Shown here piece after piece: positions 55,842 through 64,000 of a DNA stretch of 64,000 nucleotides (its first letter is position 1; every line of letters begins with the position of its first letter). The stretch is from Arenibacter arenosicollis (GTDB taxonomy: Bacteria > Bacteroidota > Bacteroidia > Flavobacteriales > Flavobacteriaceae), in contig NZ_JACLHY010000023.1 in NCBI RefSeq assembly GCF_014397245.1, positions 1 through 64,000 on the forward strand, given 5' to 3'. Under the pieces are notes generated by a model that had not been told where the DNA came from, searched no databases, and saw nothing but the letters and a program-made list of their open reading frames with translations. The position numbers and the translations under genes were made by a program.

Positions 55842-56624
55842 ATGAAAAGAATGATTGGAATAAATGTGTTGATTTTTTTTGTTGGACTAATTTCAAACTC
55901 TTGTAATAAGAATTCTGCCGTACCTACTACTAGCAATGAGAAAAAATTGTTTAAAAGTTCTTTTGAAACTATAGATGATTTTTCAGGATTTTATATAACA
56001 CCTCAAGGACACCTGGAAACAACTTTCCATGAATTATCGGATTCAATTGTTCATAGTGGAATTTTTTCCCATAGGGCTTGGATTGATGGTGCCAATCCTC
56101 CATCAATTACTGAAAACAATAACCATAGAGGCTATCCAACTATTCAACTTAAAAACACATTAGGCGGTTCATTTATATCGCCTTGTTATATAACTTTTTG
56201 GGTATGGTTGGATATGGACCTGCAGGCAAGTACAACTGGCGGAGAAGACGATTGGTTTAGCTTTGCAACATTCACAGATGACGAGTCTGACAATTGGGAT
56301 AGAACATTATTGGTGAATTTATCCCATGACGGTTACGTGCATTTACAAAATGTACCTAAGCAGAATGAACAGGAACACGAATTTCAAACTTCAAACATTA
56401 CTTTCCCTCAAAAAGAGTGGGTTGAGCTGAAAGTATATTTGGACCTAAGCAATGGAGGATATGCAAAAGTCTGGCAAAACGGACAATTGGTGTCACATGC
56501 AAAAATTGGGAACATGACCAATAAGTTGTCTCAAGCTCATTTTGGGCTTTATTGTTCTCCGCAATTAAGAAAGGGAACTGTTTACAATGATGATTTGATC
56601 ATAAAAGAAGTTGATGGAGAATAA
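55842..56624 (+). CDS. lipoprotein with concanavalin-like lectin/glucanase fold
   Basis: 260 residues from the ATG at 55842 (MKRMIGI). Leader ends LISNSC (lipobox Cys about 21). The mature part has the beta-sandwich pattern SFETIDDFSGFYITPQGH, SFISPCYITFWVWLDMD, WVELKVYLDLSNGGYAKVWQ and NGQLVSHAKIG, as in ConA-like (LamG or heparinase/glucuronan lyase-like) proteins. No catalytic residues can be assigned, so it may bind or cleave a polysaccharide. It lies between elements copy 8 and copy 9. Confidence 0.7.
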   Translation: MKRMIGINVLIFFVGLISNSCNKNSAVPTTSNEKKLFKSSFETIDDFSGFYITPQGHLETTFHELSDSIVHSGIFSHRAWIDGANPPSITENNNHRGYPTIQLKNTLGGSFISPCYITFWVWLDMDLQASTTGGEDDWFSFATFTDDESDNWDRTLLVNLSHDGYVHLQNVPKQNEQEHEFQTSNITFPQKEWVELKVYLDLSNGGYAKVWQNGQLVSHAKIGNMTNKLSQAHFGLYCSPQLRKGTVYNDDLIIKEVDGE

Positions 56625-56628
56625 ACTA

Positions 56629-56800
56629 CTACCAACAGGTGTATAGTTAACTGGCCCCCTCCGAATCGGTACCTGCCCAACTTGAGCATTCAGGTGGGTT
56701 GCTTGGATCTTTGTGTACTCGGGAAATCCCCACTACTTTGGCGTAGCAAGTTCGGTTTCCTTTTGCTAAATTAGTTGCTTAACTATCGTATCTACCGAAC
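56629..56800. repeat. attC-like element, copy 9
   Basis: Left arm CCAACAGGTGTATAGTTAAC (56632-56651) pairs with CTTAACTATCGTATCTACCG (56779-56798). The middle contains TTTTGCTAAATTAGTTGCTT, also at 30465-30484. This is the longest spacer of the set. Confidence 0.55.
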
Positions 56801-56867
56801 ATAAAACCATGTAAGCCATTCAGGCTTATAAATTGATTTAAATATATTGAACCATAAAAATATAATT

Positions 56868-57659
56868 ATGAAAAGAATATTCATTTATGCAATGGTTATA
56901 ATAATGACCGCCCAGTTTTCATATTCTCAAGCTATAAATAAAAACTTCAAATGGCCTGAAGATAAAAAAGCCGCGGTCTGTTTAACCTTTGATGATGGTC
57001 AAGATTCACATCTGGATAATGCCATACCTCTTCTTGATTCCTATAATATGAAAGCAACTTTTTATTGTCCAGGGAATAAGGAGTCTTTACATAATCGCAC
57101 CTCTGAATGGAAAAAGATCGTTGAAAACGGCCATGAACTTGGCAATCATTCATTATTTCATCCGTGTGATGGTAGATTATTCGATTGGGTTACACCAGAA
57201 TATGACTTAAACAATTACACTAGAGAACAAATGCGGATGGAATTATATACTGCCAACACACTCTTAAAAGCTGTTGATGGAAAAACGAATAGAACATATG
57301 GTTACACCTGCTCAAACTTTAAAGTACAGGGAGATTCCACCTACGTGGATATAGTGAAGGATCTATTTTCGGCAGCAAGAGGTGATGGCCCAATACCTAG
57401 CACCATGGAAAAAATTGACATTAATTTTATGCCAAGTTGGTGTGTGGACAGTCATACCGGCAAAGAACTAATCGATTATGTAAAAGAAGCAAGAAGTAAA
57501 GGAACTATTGCCACATTTATGTTTCATAGTGTAGGAGGTGGTTACTTAAACGTATCCAATGAGGCTTTACAGGAACTATTGATTTATCTTAAAGAAAATG
57601 AACAGGATTATTGGGTAGACACCTTTTTTAATGTTACAGAATATATTTCAAATCAATAA
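56868..57659 (+). CDS. secreted polysaccharide deacetylase (NodB/CE4 fold)
   Basis: 263 residues from the ATG at 56868. Signal peptide MKRIFIYAMVIIMTAQFSYS. NodB motif 1 AVCLTFDDGQDSHLDNAI has both Asp; motif 2 is HELGNHSLFHPC (HxxxxxH spacing with Ser); later motifs are MFHSVGGGYLN near 220. CE4 enzymes remove acetyl groups from N-acetylated sugars with a divalent metal. It is the last gene of the cassette-like series; 57660-57753 has no element. Confidence 0.88.
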   Translation: MKRIFIYAMVIIMTAQFSYSQAINKNFKWPEDKKAAVCLTFDDGQDSHLDNAIPLLDSYNMKATFYCPGNKESLHNRTSEWKKIVENGHELGNHSLFHPCDGRLFDWVTPEYDLNNYTREQMRMELYTANTLLKAVDGKTNRTYGYTCSNFKVQGDSTYVDIVKDLFSAARGDGPIPSTMEKIDINFMPSWCVDSHTGKELIDYVKEARSKGTIATFMFHSVGGGYLNVSNEALQELLIYLKENEQDYWVDTFFNVTEYISNQ

Positions 57660-57753
57660 GTAAATATATATATATATTGGTGTGTTAAGATCGTAAAACG
57701 TCGGCGGAAATAGGAGGACAACACCATAACAGAAGTAACTATCACGAAAAACC

Positions 57754-58161
57754 ATGAAGCATAAAGGCAATGCAACCGACACAATAATTCTCAAATCAGG
57801 CGAAGGGAGAACTTACAATTGCGGCACAATGACAGCAATATTTAAAGCGGATGAAAATGAAACCGCCAATAAATACAGTATTTCGGAATGGTGGTTAGAA
57901 CCAAATTCGGACGGACCTGGTGCTCACCAACACGAAGACAATGACGAAGTGTTTTATGGCCTGCAAGGAACGGTAGCAGTGTTGGTCGGCGACAAATGGA
58001 TCAATGTTGAAAAAGGCACTTTTTTAAGAATACCAGCGAAAACCATCCACGACTTTGCTAACAGGACCAACGAAAAAGCTGGACTTCTTAACTTTTATAT
58101 ACCAGGCGGCTTCGAGAGAAATATGCCTTCTATTGTGAAATGGTTTGAAGAAAACAATTAA
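57754..58161 (+). CDS. cupin-domain protein
   Basis: 135 residues, single cupin barrel. Metal motif 1 PGAHQHEDNDEVFYGLQGTV has the two His and Glu; motif 2 IPAKTIHDFANRT has the last His. No signal peptide, so cytoplasmic. The substrate is unknown. It stops 13 bases before the RibD-like gene, so the two are probably one operon. Confidence 0.88.
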   Translation: MKHKGNATDTIILKSGEGRTYNCGTMTAIFKADENETANKYSISEWWLEPNSDGPGAHQHEDNDEVFYGLQGTVAVLVGDKWINVEKGTFLRIPAKTIHDFANRTNEKAGLLNFYIPGGFERNMPSIVKWFEENN

Positions 58162-58174
58162 AATCACAGCTATT

Positions 58175-58756
58175 ATGAGAAAAATAATATCATTTGTGCA
58201 CATATCCCTGGACGGTTTTGTAGCAGGGCCCAAGGGAGAAATGGACTGGATAAAACTTGATGAAGAAATTTTTGATCATGTAGGGAAACGGATAAGCAAG
58301 GGCGACACTGCATTATATGGCCGGGTAACCTATGAGATGATGGAAAATTACTGGCCTACCGCGGCAGACAAGCCAAGAGCCACTAAGCACGACAAAGAAC
58401 ATTCAAAGTGGTATGCCAAAGCCCACAAAGTTGTTATGTCCAAAACAATGAAAGGCGCAGATCTGACCAACACAAAAGTTATTAGTGACAAGCTTACGGA
58501 CCGCATAATGGAAATAAAACAATCCGGCCAAGGCGGAGGTGAGGACATCTTGGTGTTCGGAAGCCCAACTGCAACACATTCACTTATGCAACAGAACTTA
58601 ATAGACGGCTACTGGCTATTTGTGAACCCTATTATTCTTGGACAGGGCATTCCGTTGTTTAAGAGTATCCAAGACAAGACAAAACTTAAACTATTAACAA
58701 CCCACCAATTTAATTGCGGAGTAACCGAACTGAATTATATAGTGGACAGACCTTAG
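58175..58756 (+). CDS. dihydrofolate reductase-like (RibD C-terminal) protein
   Basis: 193 residues from the ATG at 58175; an upstream in-frame ATG overlapping the cupin gene is rejected. The fold is shown by FVHISLDGFVAGPKGEMDW, ALYGRVTYEMMENYWP, DILVFGSPTATHSLMQQ and the strand IDGYWLFVNPIILGQGIPLF. These YyaP/YwjB-type proteins share the RibD/DHFR NADPH fold but their reactions are mostly unknown. It is probably co-transcribed with the cupin gene. Confidence 0.9.
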   Translation: MRKIISFVHISLDGFVAGPKGEMDWIKLDEEIFDHVGKRISKGDTALYGRVTYEMMENYWPTAADKPRATKHDKEHSKWYAKAHKVVMSKTMKGADLTNTKVISDKLTDRIMEIKQSGQGGGEDILVFGSPTATHSLMQQNLIDGYWLFVNPIILGQGIPLFKSIQDKTKLKLLTTHQFNCGVTELNYIVDRP

Positions 58757-58993
58757 CAACTAACCGCTTACAAAGTAAATACAACATTCTAAAAATATCT
58801 TCCTTAAAACCTCCACAATATGGTTTACGATCTATCCATTCAAAGAAAACCAGTTCCATCATTAGTACAAACAAACACGGATATATATGGATTTCTAATT
58901 ATTACTATGCCATTCATAATTTGCCAATTTCATAAAGCAATATTGAAGAATAAAGTTCGTTAATTTTATTATTAAAAAATTAAAACCTTATTC

Positions 58994-60643
58994 ATGCAAA
59001 GAACCAGTCTTCAATATCTTCTTTTGATATTTTTTGTTTGTTTTTCATGTACAACGGATACAGAAGAAACATCGAAAGAAACGGTGGACACTACAGCTCC
59101 TACTCTTAGTTTTTCCATAGAAGATATTGAAGTTTCTTCGAACGACCCCATTCGCGTGTCAGGGAAAATAAACATTAAGATTGAGGCCACGGATGTAAGT
59201 GGCATTAGTAAGGTTGAAGTCTATATTAACAATGAAAAAGTTGCAGAAGATACATCATCACCCTTCGATTTAAGTATTGACTTATCATCCTATACATCAA
59301 CCTCTAGTCTGAAAAAATTTGATTCTAACGCCATCTTAAAAATAATTGCATATGATAAAGCGGGTAACGAAACTACAATAGAAAAAAATTTAGTCATTTT
59401 TAATAGGGAATATCTTTTGGATATTAATATTCCGGAGGGGTTTCTCAATTCATTTCTCGAAAACGTTTATGTCTTCGCTTCTGATATGGACGGAAATTAT
59501 TTAGATTCAACAACAGAACCTATCACTGCTTCCACAAGACAAATAAAGATTTATGCCCCTGAGGATTTTGATTTAACCAAAGAATTCATGATTACTTTTA
59601 TGACTTTCAATCCCGGGAATGAAAACAGTTTTTCATATGCCACAACTTTTCAGAATTTAACGAAGGATAATCTCAACGAAATAAATCTAAAGGTCCCAGA
59701 ACGCTTTCGCGTATTTGAAAATAAATTAGTGCCTGCTATTGGTTTTGGGGACAAAATTCACCCCGTTGGGTCTGGTATTGATTACAGAACAAGCTTAAAT
59801 AACACAGGGCAAGAATGGCTATTTCAAACATTAATTCCTGAAACAACGAATGATTTAACTACGAATAAAATTTACCTAAGTTATTTTTTAGATCAAAGTT
59901 TCACGAATTATCACTACCTATTTATTGATAGACCTTTAGCCGAAGATTTTCAGTTGAAGACAAATAATTTTGTAAACGCCAATTCAACTTCGGGAAGCAT
60001 TTCCTTTACCAACTTTCAACAACAACCCGAAATAAAAACCCATCTTACAATTTATGGTTACGAAAATGAAAACGATGTCCAAAAAAATATTTACCACACC
60101 CTATGGGGGCAAGGAACCACTAATTTTACATTACCCATAATTTATAGCTATAACGATTCGTTTTACCAATATCGTCATCGCCTTTCAATGGAAAATTTCC
60201 ACACAGAAGGACTGGGACTTCCTTTGGAGGAATATACGATACCAAATTGGACATTAAATCCTATAATCCAAAATAATAAGGTGATACTCAACAAAACTGG
60301 TGAAGGGCATTCAATAGGTAGAATTTCATTACAAGAGGACCAGGAAAAAGATATTTATGATTGGAGAATCTTATTCGACAGTGAAAAGACAAACGAAGTA
60401 GTTATTCCTAAAATTCCAGAGCAATTACAAAACATCCCGTTTTTTACTTTATATGAATCCAATTCGTTTGAATTACAGCAGACTGAAATTAGTAAATTCG
60501 AAGGCATTGACAACTATGGGCATTATCTAACGGAAATAATAAAGGAAAATAGAAATATTAATAATTACTCAAACAGAAAAGAAACAATATTTCAATCAAA
60601 TCCAATGATTTATTTTCAGTTCAATGATTTTGTATTCGACTAA
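58994..60643 (+). CDS. large lipoprotein with bacterial Ig-like domain
   Basis: 549 residues. Leader MQRTSLQYLLLIFFVCFSC (lipobox Cys19). An Ig-like domain at about 35-135 (KINIKIEATDVSGISKVEVY, SNAILKIIAYDKAGNET) precedes about 400 residues of beta-rich sequence I do not recognise. Exported and lipid-anchored, likely at the cell surface. It has its own promoter region (58757-58993) and no operon partner. No catalytic motif could be picked out; a binding or adhesion role is only a guess. Confidence 0.75.
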   Translation: MQRTSLQYLLLIFFVCFSCTTDTEETSKETVDTTAPTLSFSIEDIEVSSNDPIRVSGKINIKIEATDVSGISKVEVYINNEKVAEDTSSPFDLSIDLSSYTSTSSLKKFDSNAILKIIAYDKAGNETTIEKNLVIFNREYLLDINIPEGFLNSFLENVYVFASDMDGNYLDSTTEPITASTRQIKIYAPEDFDLTKEFMITFMTFNPGNENSFSYATTFQNLTKDNLNEINLKVPERFRVFENKLVPAIGFGDKIHPVGSGIDYRTSLNNTGQEWLFQTLIPETTNDLTTNKIYLSYFLDQSFTNYHYLFIDRPLAEDFQLKTNNFVNANSTSGSISFTNFQQQPEIKTHLTIYGYENENDVQKNIYHTLWGQGTTNFTLPIIYSYNDSFYQYRHRLSMENFHTEGLGLPLEEYTIPNWTLNPIIQNNKVILNKTGEGHSIGRISLQEDQEKDIYDWRILFDSEKTNEVVIPKIPEQLQNIPFFTLYESNSFELQQTEISKFEGIDNYGHYLTEIIKENRNINNYSNRKETIFQSNPMIYFQFNDFVFD

Positions 60644-60754
60644 ATCTATGCGGCATAAAGGAAGTACATACCCTGGATTTAATTAATTACTTTCCGGCTG
60701 CATTAATGAGTTTGTAATTTATTTAGTGGACAGACCATAACAAAGACCTAAAGC

Positions 60755-60930
60755 AAAATACCTGGCCTATTTCTTTGGGCGTTCCCTCCTACCTCGGGCG
60801 GGCCCTTGGCTATATCCCTTGCGGTGCTGCGGAGATGCCGCCGCCGTCCCTACCTCTGGCAGGCAGGCCTAACGCAGAACATAATGTTCAACCCATTAGT
60901 TCTACATTTTTTGGATCGCCCAAATGCGTA
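60755..60930. repeat. dispersed GC-richer repeat fragment
   Basis: CCTTGGCTATATCCCTTGCG, GAGATGCCGCCGCCGTCC and GGCAGGCAGGCCTAACGCAG resemble 49620-49700 and, more weakly, 62870-62910. A short open frame across it is composed of repeat sequence and not counted as a gene. The pattern suggests a decayed multi-copy element. 60931-61133 shows nothing else. Confidence 0.5.
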
Positions 60931-61133
60931 GCATTCATGAATACCATTAAAAATCAATAGACTAGCCGATGAATAAAAACGATCAGGGCCGAAACTAAGG
61001 TATGGCGTACCTTAGTTTAAAAGGGCCAGCGGTAGCAGGGTTTACCTTCCTATATAGTCATAATGGTGGACCATGAACGACGCCAAAACATTCGAATATC
61101 CCATTCTAAATTTTGAAAAATCTACTAAAACTA

Positions 61134-61182
61134 TTTGCGTAGTTAAATGACTTCATATATATTTGTAGTCAAATAGCTTCAT
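61134..61182 (+). promoter_or_regulatory. promoter and ArsR-type operator of the ArsR/AHSA1 operon
   Basis: Bacteroidota consensus: TTTG at 61134-61137, then 20 bases, then TATATTTG (TAnnTTTG) at 61158-61165. Two direct repeats, GTTAAATGACTTCAT (61142-61156) and GTCAAATAGCTTCAT (61168-61182), flank and overlap the -7 element with starts 26 bases apart. A repressor bound there would block the promoter. The start codon of the ArsR gene is at 61184. Confidence 0.75.
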
Positions 61183-61183
61183 A

Positions 61184-61510
61184 ATGAAAATGAGAAGAGA
61201 CATTTTTCAAGCAATAGCGGACCCAACAAGACGTGCCATACTGGTATTGCTTTCCACTCAAACTATGACTGCAGGGGAAATTGCAGCTAATTTTGATACG
61301 GCCCGACCTACGATCTCCAAACACATTCAAATTCTAAATGAGTGCGAACTCATAGAATCAAACCAACAAGGACGTGAAATTTTCTATCAAATTAGAATAG
61401 AAAAAATGAAAGAAATCGACAAATGGTTGGAACAATTCAAAAAGATTTGGGAAACCAAATTCGATCAATTGGACAATGTATTATCAACAATTAAAAGACA
61501 AAAAAAATGA
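61184..61510 (+). CDS. ArsR-family transcriptional repressor
   Basis: 108 residues with a winged-helix domain: [40 protein letters not shown] (recognition helix near residues 38-50) and [12 protein letters not shown]. It lacks the Cys pair of metal-sensing ArsR proteins. Members of this subgroup are encoded with an AHSA1 protein, as here: its last four bases (ATGA) overlap the next start. It probably represses its own operon at the repeats in 61142-61182. Confidence 0.92.
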   Translation: MKMRRDIFQAIADPTRRAILVLLSTQTMTAGEIAANFDTARPTISKHIQILNECELIESNQQGREIFYQIRIEKMKEIDKWLEQFKKIWETKFDQLDNVLSTIKRQKK

Positions 61511-62013
61511 AAAGCAATTTGTTATTCGACTTTACCGTTGACAAAACCACAAATACGGTATTTGTAAACAGGGAATTTGAGGCTGAACTAACTTTGGTTT
61601 GGGACGCATTCACTAAACAAGAAATCCTTGACCAATGGTGGGCGCCAAAACCTTGGCAATCGCGAACAAAGTCAATGGAGTTTAAAGAAGGAGGCCGCAG
61701 GTTTTATGCAATGGTTAGTCCAGAAGGTCAAGAACATTGGTCTATCCAAGACTATACTGACATTTCGCCAAAAACCAATTTCAAATATGTAGATGCCTTT
61801 GCTGACGAAAACGGAAACATTAACACCACTTTTCCAAGTTCAAAATGGAGCTTGAACTTTGATGAAACCAATGAATTGACCAAAGTAAGCATTGAGATAC
61901 ATCATAATTCCCTTGCAGACTTAGAACAAATAATTCAAATGGGTTTCAAAGAAGGTTTCACTATGACTCTTAACGACCTAGATAAACTTTTGAATTCCTT
62001 AAAAAACAATTAA
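61507..62013 (+). CDS. AHSA1-type SRPBCC protein
   Basis: 168 residues: [40 protein letters not shown] and [20 protein letters not shown], then [20 protein letters not shown] in the C-terminal helix. This matches AHSA1/CalC-like ligand-binding proteins that partner with ArsR regulators. The ligand is unknown. It is translationally coupled to the repressor gene upstream and followed two bases later by a broken VOC gene. Confidence 0.9.
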   Translation: MKSNLLFDFTVDKTTNTVFVNREFEAELTLVWDAFTKQEILDQWWAPKPWQSRTKSMEFKEGGRRFYAMVSPEGQEHWSIQDYTDISPKTNFKYVDAFADENGNINTTFPSSKWSLNFDETNELTKVSIEIHHNSLADLEQIIQMGFKEGFTMTLNDLDKLLNSLKNN

Positions 62014-62014
62014 A

Positions 62015-62440
62015 ATGTCCGGCAAAATTTATCCTTGCTTGTGGTTTGACGGTCAAGCCCAAGAAGCAGCAAAATTCTACTGCTCCATTTTCAAGAACTC
62101 AAAAATAACCTCAGACAATCAAATGGTAGTTACCTTTTAATTGGACGGCAAAAAGTTTATAGGACTAAATGGTGGGCCAAACTTTAAATTTAACGAAGCT
62201 GTTTCTTTTGTAGTGGACAGTGAAACGCAAGAAGAAATTGACTACTATTGGAGCTCCTTAATCGTTGACGGTGGGCAAGAAGGCAAATGTGGTTGGCTAA
62301 AAGGCAAGTTTGGTATATCATGGCAAATTGTACCTACAGTTCTTCCAAAGCTTTTGAGCGACCCAAATAGGGCACAAAAGGTGATGGAAGTATTTATGGG
62401 AATGAAAAAGTTTGATATAAAAGCTCTTGAAAATGCTTAA
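62015..62440 (+). pseudogene. VOC (PhnB-like glyoxalase fold) gene with in-frame stop
   Basis: The frame starts at 62015 with [20 protein letters not shown], continues [12 protein letters not shown] and meets TAA at 62138-62140, exactly where relatives have Glu (VTFELDG). The rest is well conserved: KKFIGLNGGPNFKFNEAVSF, IDYYWSSLIVDGGQEGKCGW, LKGKFGISWQIVPTVLPKLL. One base change (GAA to TAA) explains the stop; a loop before it is also shorter than usual. The only other changes are minor, so decay is recent. Confidence 0.8.
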
Positions 62441-62478
62441 GGACAAAATTAATTAATCATACTGCAACCATTGACAAA

Positions 62479-62826
62479 ATGACTAAGGTAGAAATTGCAA
62501 AATCATTTTCAAACGGAGAATTTGAAAAAACATATGACTTCATCGCTGACAACGCTATTTGGACAGTTGTAGAGGAAAATACCTTTACGGGAAAACAAGC
62601 AATTATAGATAACTGCGAACAAGTTGGTAAGTACTTTAAGTCGGTAACTACTGATTTCAAAACTTTAAACATTATTACTGACGATAATAAAGTTGTAATT
62701 AGCGGAACAGCAGAATTTTTAAAAGACGGCCTACGTGTATCTTTTGTTTCGGCTTGTGACGTATATGAATTTAATGGCAACGAACAAATCCAAAACATAA
62801 CATCTTATTGCATTCCAGGAAAATAG
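62479..62826 (+). CDS. SnoaL/NTF2-like protein
   Basis: 115 residues in one barrel-like domain: MTKVEIAKSFSNGEFEKTYD, IADNAIWTVVEENTFTGKQA, VISGTAEFLKDGLRVSF and CDVYEFNGNEQIQNITSYCI. Proteins of this type are small ligand-binding or isomerase-like; the substrate is unknown. It follows the ArsR-AHSA1-VOC genes on the same strand and may belong to the same unit. Confidence 0.85.
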   Translation: MTKVEIAKSFSNGEFEKTYDFIADNAIWTVVEENTFTGKQAIIDNCEQVGKYFKSVTTDFKTLNIITDDNKVVISGTAEFLKDGLRVSFVSACDVYEFNGNEQIQNITSYCIPGK

Positions 62827-62839
62827 AAAAACAACGATA

Positions 62840-62960
62840 GGTCAAAACAGTAAAATAAAAATAGACCGGTTCCTGAGCCTACCTAGTAGTCCTAACGCAT
62901 AATACAGAATCAAACTACAGTATATGCCGCACCCCTCCCCTCCTATTCGGCTAGCCGTTG
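62840..62960. repeat. dispersed repeat fragment, weak copy
   Basis: TAAAATAAAAATAGACCGGT matches 49325-49345, and AGTCCTAACGCATAATACAG resembles CAGGCCTAACGCAGCACA (49685) and GGCCTAACGCAGAACATAAT (60868). The remainder shows no gene. Confidence 0.4.
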
Positions 62961-63004
62961 GCCACATTTATGTGGAGAAATAGGTGTTTCTTAATTTTGA
63001 TGGT

Positions 63005-64000
63005 TTACATAGCTTCAAAAAGAAGTAAACTAACCGTCGATTTGGGCAAGTCCACTATGAGGCTGAAATCTTTGCTGCTCAATATTTGTTCGCGGTCCAA
63101 GTCCAAATTGTGATTATCATCCAATACATATTCGCTACACTTTAGTTCGTTTTTAAAAGGAACATTCTTGATCTGCAGTTTATAACGAGAGGCATCATCA
63201 TCAAAATTGCTTAGCAAAACTGCTGTTTTTCCCTCACCTAAATCAGTAGATGCAATAATAGAAACACCCGTTTCCTGTTTGTTTCCTGAAGTAGAAACCC
63301 GCGTGCCTAATTGTACCATTTTATGATAGGCTTCCAATGCATGAATTGCCTTTTTGGGTATTCCTGATTCATCAAAAAGCCCAATACGAAAAATGGTTCC
63401 AAAAGCGGAATAGTATTGCGCCATATTCAGTCCTGTATCCTGCATATAAGATAAAACTGAGACGGTAAAGGCTGAGCCAGGGGCGCCGGTGGTTTGGGTA
63501 AATACATCTCGCGATTCCGCTCTGTTTTTGCCATCGGGCCAGTATGGTATGTAATTCCATTCGGATAGACTGATTTCCACATCTTTAAACCCATGTTTTC
63601 TTATGGTGGCGTTGGATATTTCAATTCTTTTCATGAAGTCATCCGTACTTTTACTATAGATGTGATAGGAAACAAAGTCTAAAGGGGAATTGGTATTTTT
63701 GCAATGTTTAAGGAAAGCCTCGCCAAGCTCACTGTCCAGGTTAAAGGCGATTGTAGGACCTCCAACTTTTAGGTTGGCATCGAGTTTTTTTAAGGTCTTG
63801 GCCGTTATTTCATATAATTGAAGATACTGTTCTTGAGTTCCTGACCAGCAATCTGCGATGTCCGGCTCATTCCAAACTTCCCAATATTGAATATCCCACT
63901 TAAAGCCATCGGCCCAACCCATATTATAATGCTGCACTATCCGGGAACAAATGCGCGCCCATTTTTCAAAATCTGCCGGAGGATGGATGTAAAATTTTGG
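63005..64000 (-). CDS. GH39-like glycoside hydrolase, partial (cut by window edge)
   Basis: The last 332 codons of a larger gene; the frame is open to base 64000 and continues beyond (first visible residues PKFYIHPPADFEKWARIC). The acid/base site is WEVWNEPDIADCW and the nucleophile site is ISLSEWNYIPYW, with VSYHIYSKSTDDF between them; the C-terminal part is beta-rich. GH39 enzymes are beta-xylosidases, alpha-iduronidases or related. No signal peptide can be judged because the start is missing. With the xylonate dehydratase at 30.7 kb it hints at xylan or glycan use, but the genes are far apart. Confidence 0.88.
   Translation of the reverse strand, partial: PKFYIHPPADFEKWARICSRIVQHYNMGWADGFKWDIQYWEVWNEPDIADCWSGTQEQYLQLYEITAKTLKKLDANLKVGGPTIAFNLDSELGEAFLKHCKNTNSPLDFVSYHIYSKSTDDFMKRIEISNATIRKHGFKDVEISLSEWNYIPYWPDGKNRAESRDVFTQTTGAPGSAFTVSVLSYMQDTGLNMAQYYSAFGTIFRIGLFDESGIPKKAIHALEAYHKMVQLGTRVSTSGNKQETGVSIIASTDLGEGKTAVLLSNFDDDASRYKLQIKNVPFKNELKCSEYVLDDNHNLDLDREQILSSKDFSLIVDLPKSTVSLLLFEAM

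Noticed and set aside
60775-60960. 61-codon plus-strand frame
   Set aside because: Made of the GC-richer repeat also seen near 49.6 kb; not a gene.
62138-62140. Recoding of the VOC stop codon
   Set aside because: TAA is not used for selenocysteine or pyrrolysine, and relatives have Glu here, so a nonsense mutation is simpler.

Overview
The window looks like a chromosomal stretch of a marine flavobacterium (Bacteroidota, Flavobacteriaceae). The evidence is the AT-rich composition, A-rich ribosome-binding regions, many small lipoproteins with a Cys lipobox, a TTTG / TAnnTTTG promoter, DUF6371 and Bacteroidota-type integrase remnants, and many surface-glycan genes. It is mostly accessory DNA, and no complete tRNA, rRNA or CRISPR is visible.

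Layout. 0.1-1.35 kb: two single-gene cassettes (lipoprotein, DUF4265) between attC-like imperfect palindromes, cut by a decayed IS110 element (1.7-2.7 kb). 3.1-9.0 kb: a PAP2 phosphatase and a minus-strand operon (UbiA prenyltransferase, DprE1-like oxidase, DprE2-like reductase, GT87 glycosyltransferase, HAD phosphatase) that together resemble the polyprenyl-phosphoryl-arabinose pathway known from mycobacteria. 9.9-11.4 kb: a metal-type operon with HupE/UreJ. 11.8-39.6 kb: several islands stacked end to end. Four copies of a tRNA 3'-half-like sequence, each followed by a terminator, mark their borders at about 11.97, 29.3, 33.0 and 39.55 kb. The first island holds a divergent DNA repair and mutagenesis cluster: UvrD-like helicase and DnaQ/GIY-YIG nuclease on one strand; a 112-aa unknown, an ImuB-like Y-family polymerase lacking two catalytic acids, and DnaE2 on the other. 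Two decayed DUF6371 copies enclose it. The second island has a SAM-independent IlvD-type sugar-acid dehydratase (YjhG/YagF family). The third has a sialidase-like lipoprotein, an AraC regulator, an NmrA-like reductase and a sulfatase-like metallo-beta-lactamase.

39.8-48.8 kb is a signalling region: a 1529-aa CheB-CheR-PAS-histidine kinase, two single-domain receivers, and a kinase whose signalling helix is built of eight 21-residue repeats. 50.2-57.7 kb is the most unusual part: nine co-oriented single-gene units (SnoaL, serine hydrolase, SRPBCC, DUF1059, membrane protein, broken membrane protein, GNAT, ConA-like lipoprotein, polysaccharide deacetylase), most separated by 80-170 bp palindromic elements of the same type as at the left end. 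This resembles an integron cassette array without a visible integron integrase. One element carries a 633-bp group II intron remnant without a reverse transcriptase. 57.7-64 kb holds ordinary accessory genes: cupin, RibD-like reductase, Ig-like lipoprotein, an ArsR/AHSA1 pair with a clear promoter-operator, a VOC pseudogene, and a GH39 glycosidase cut by the window edge.

All family assignments come from reading the sequence and recalling family motifs. No database search was run.
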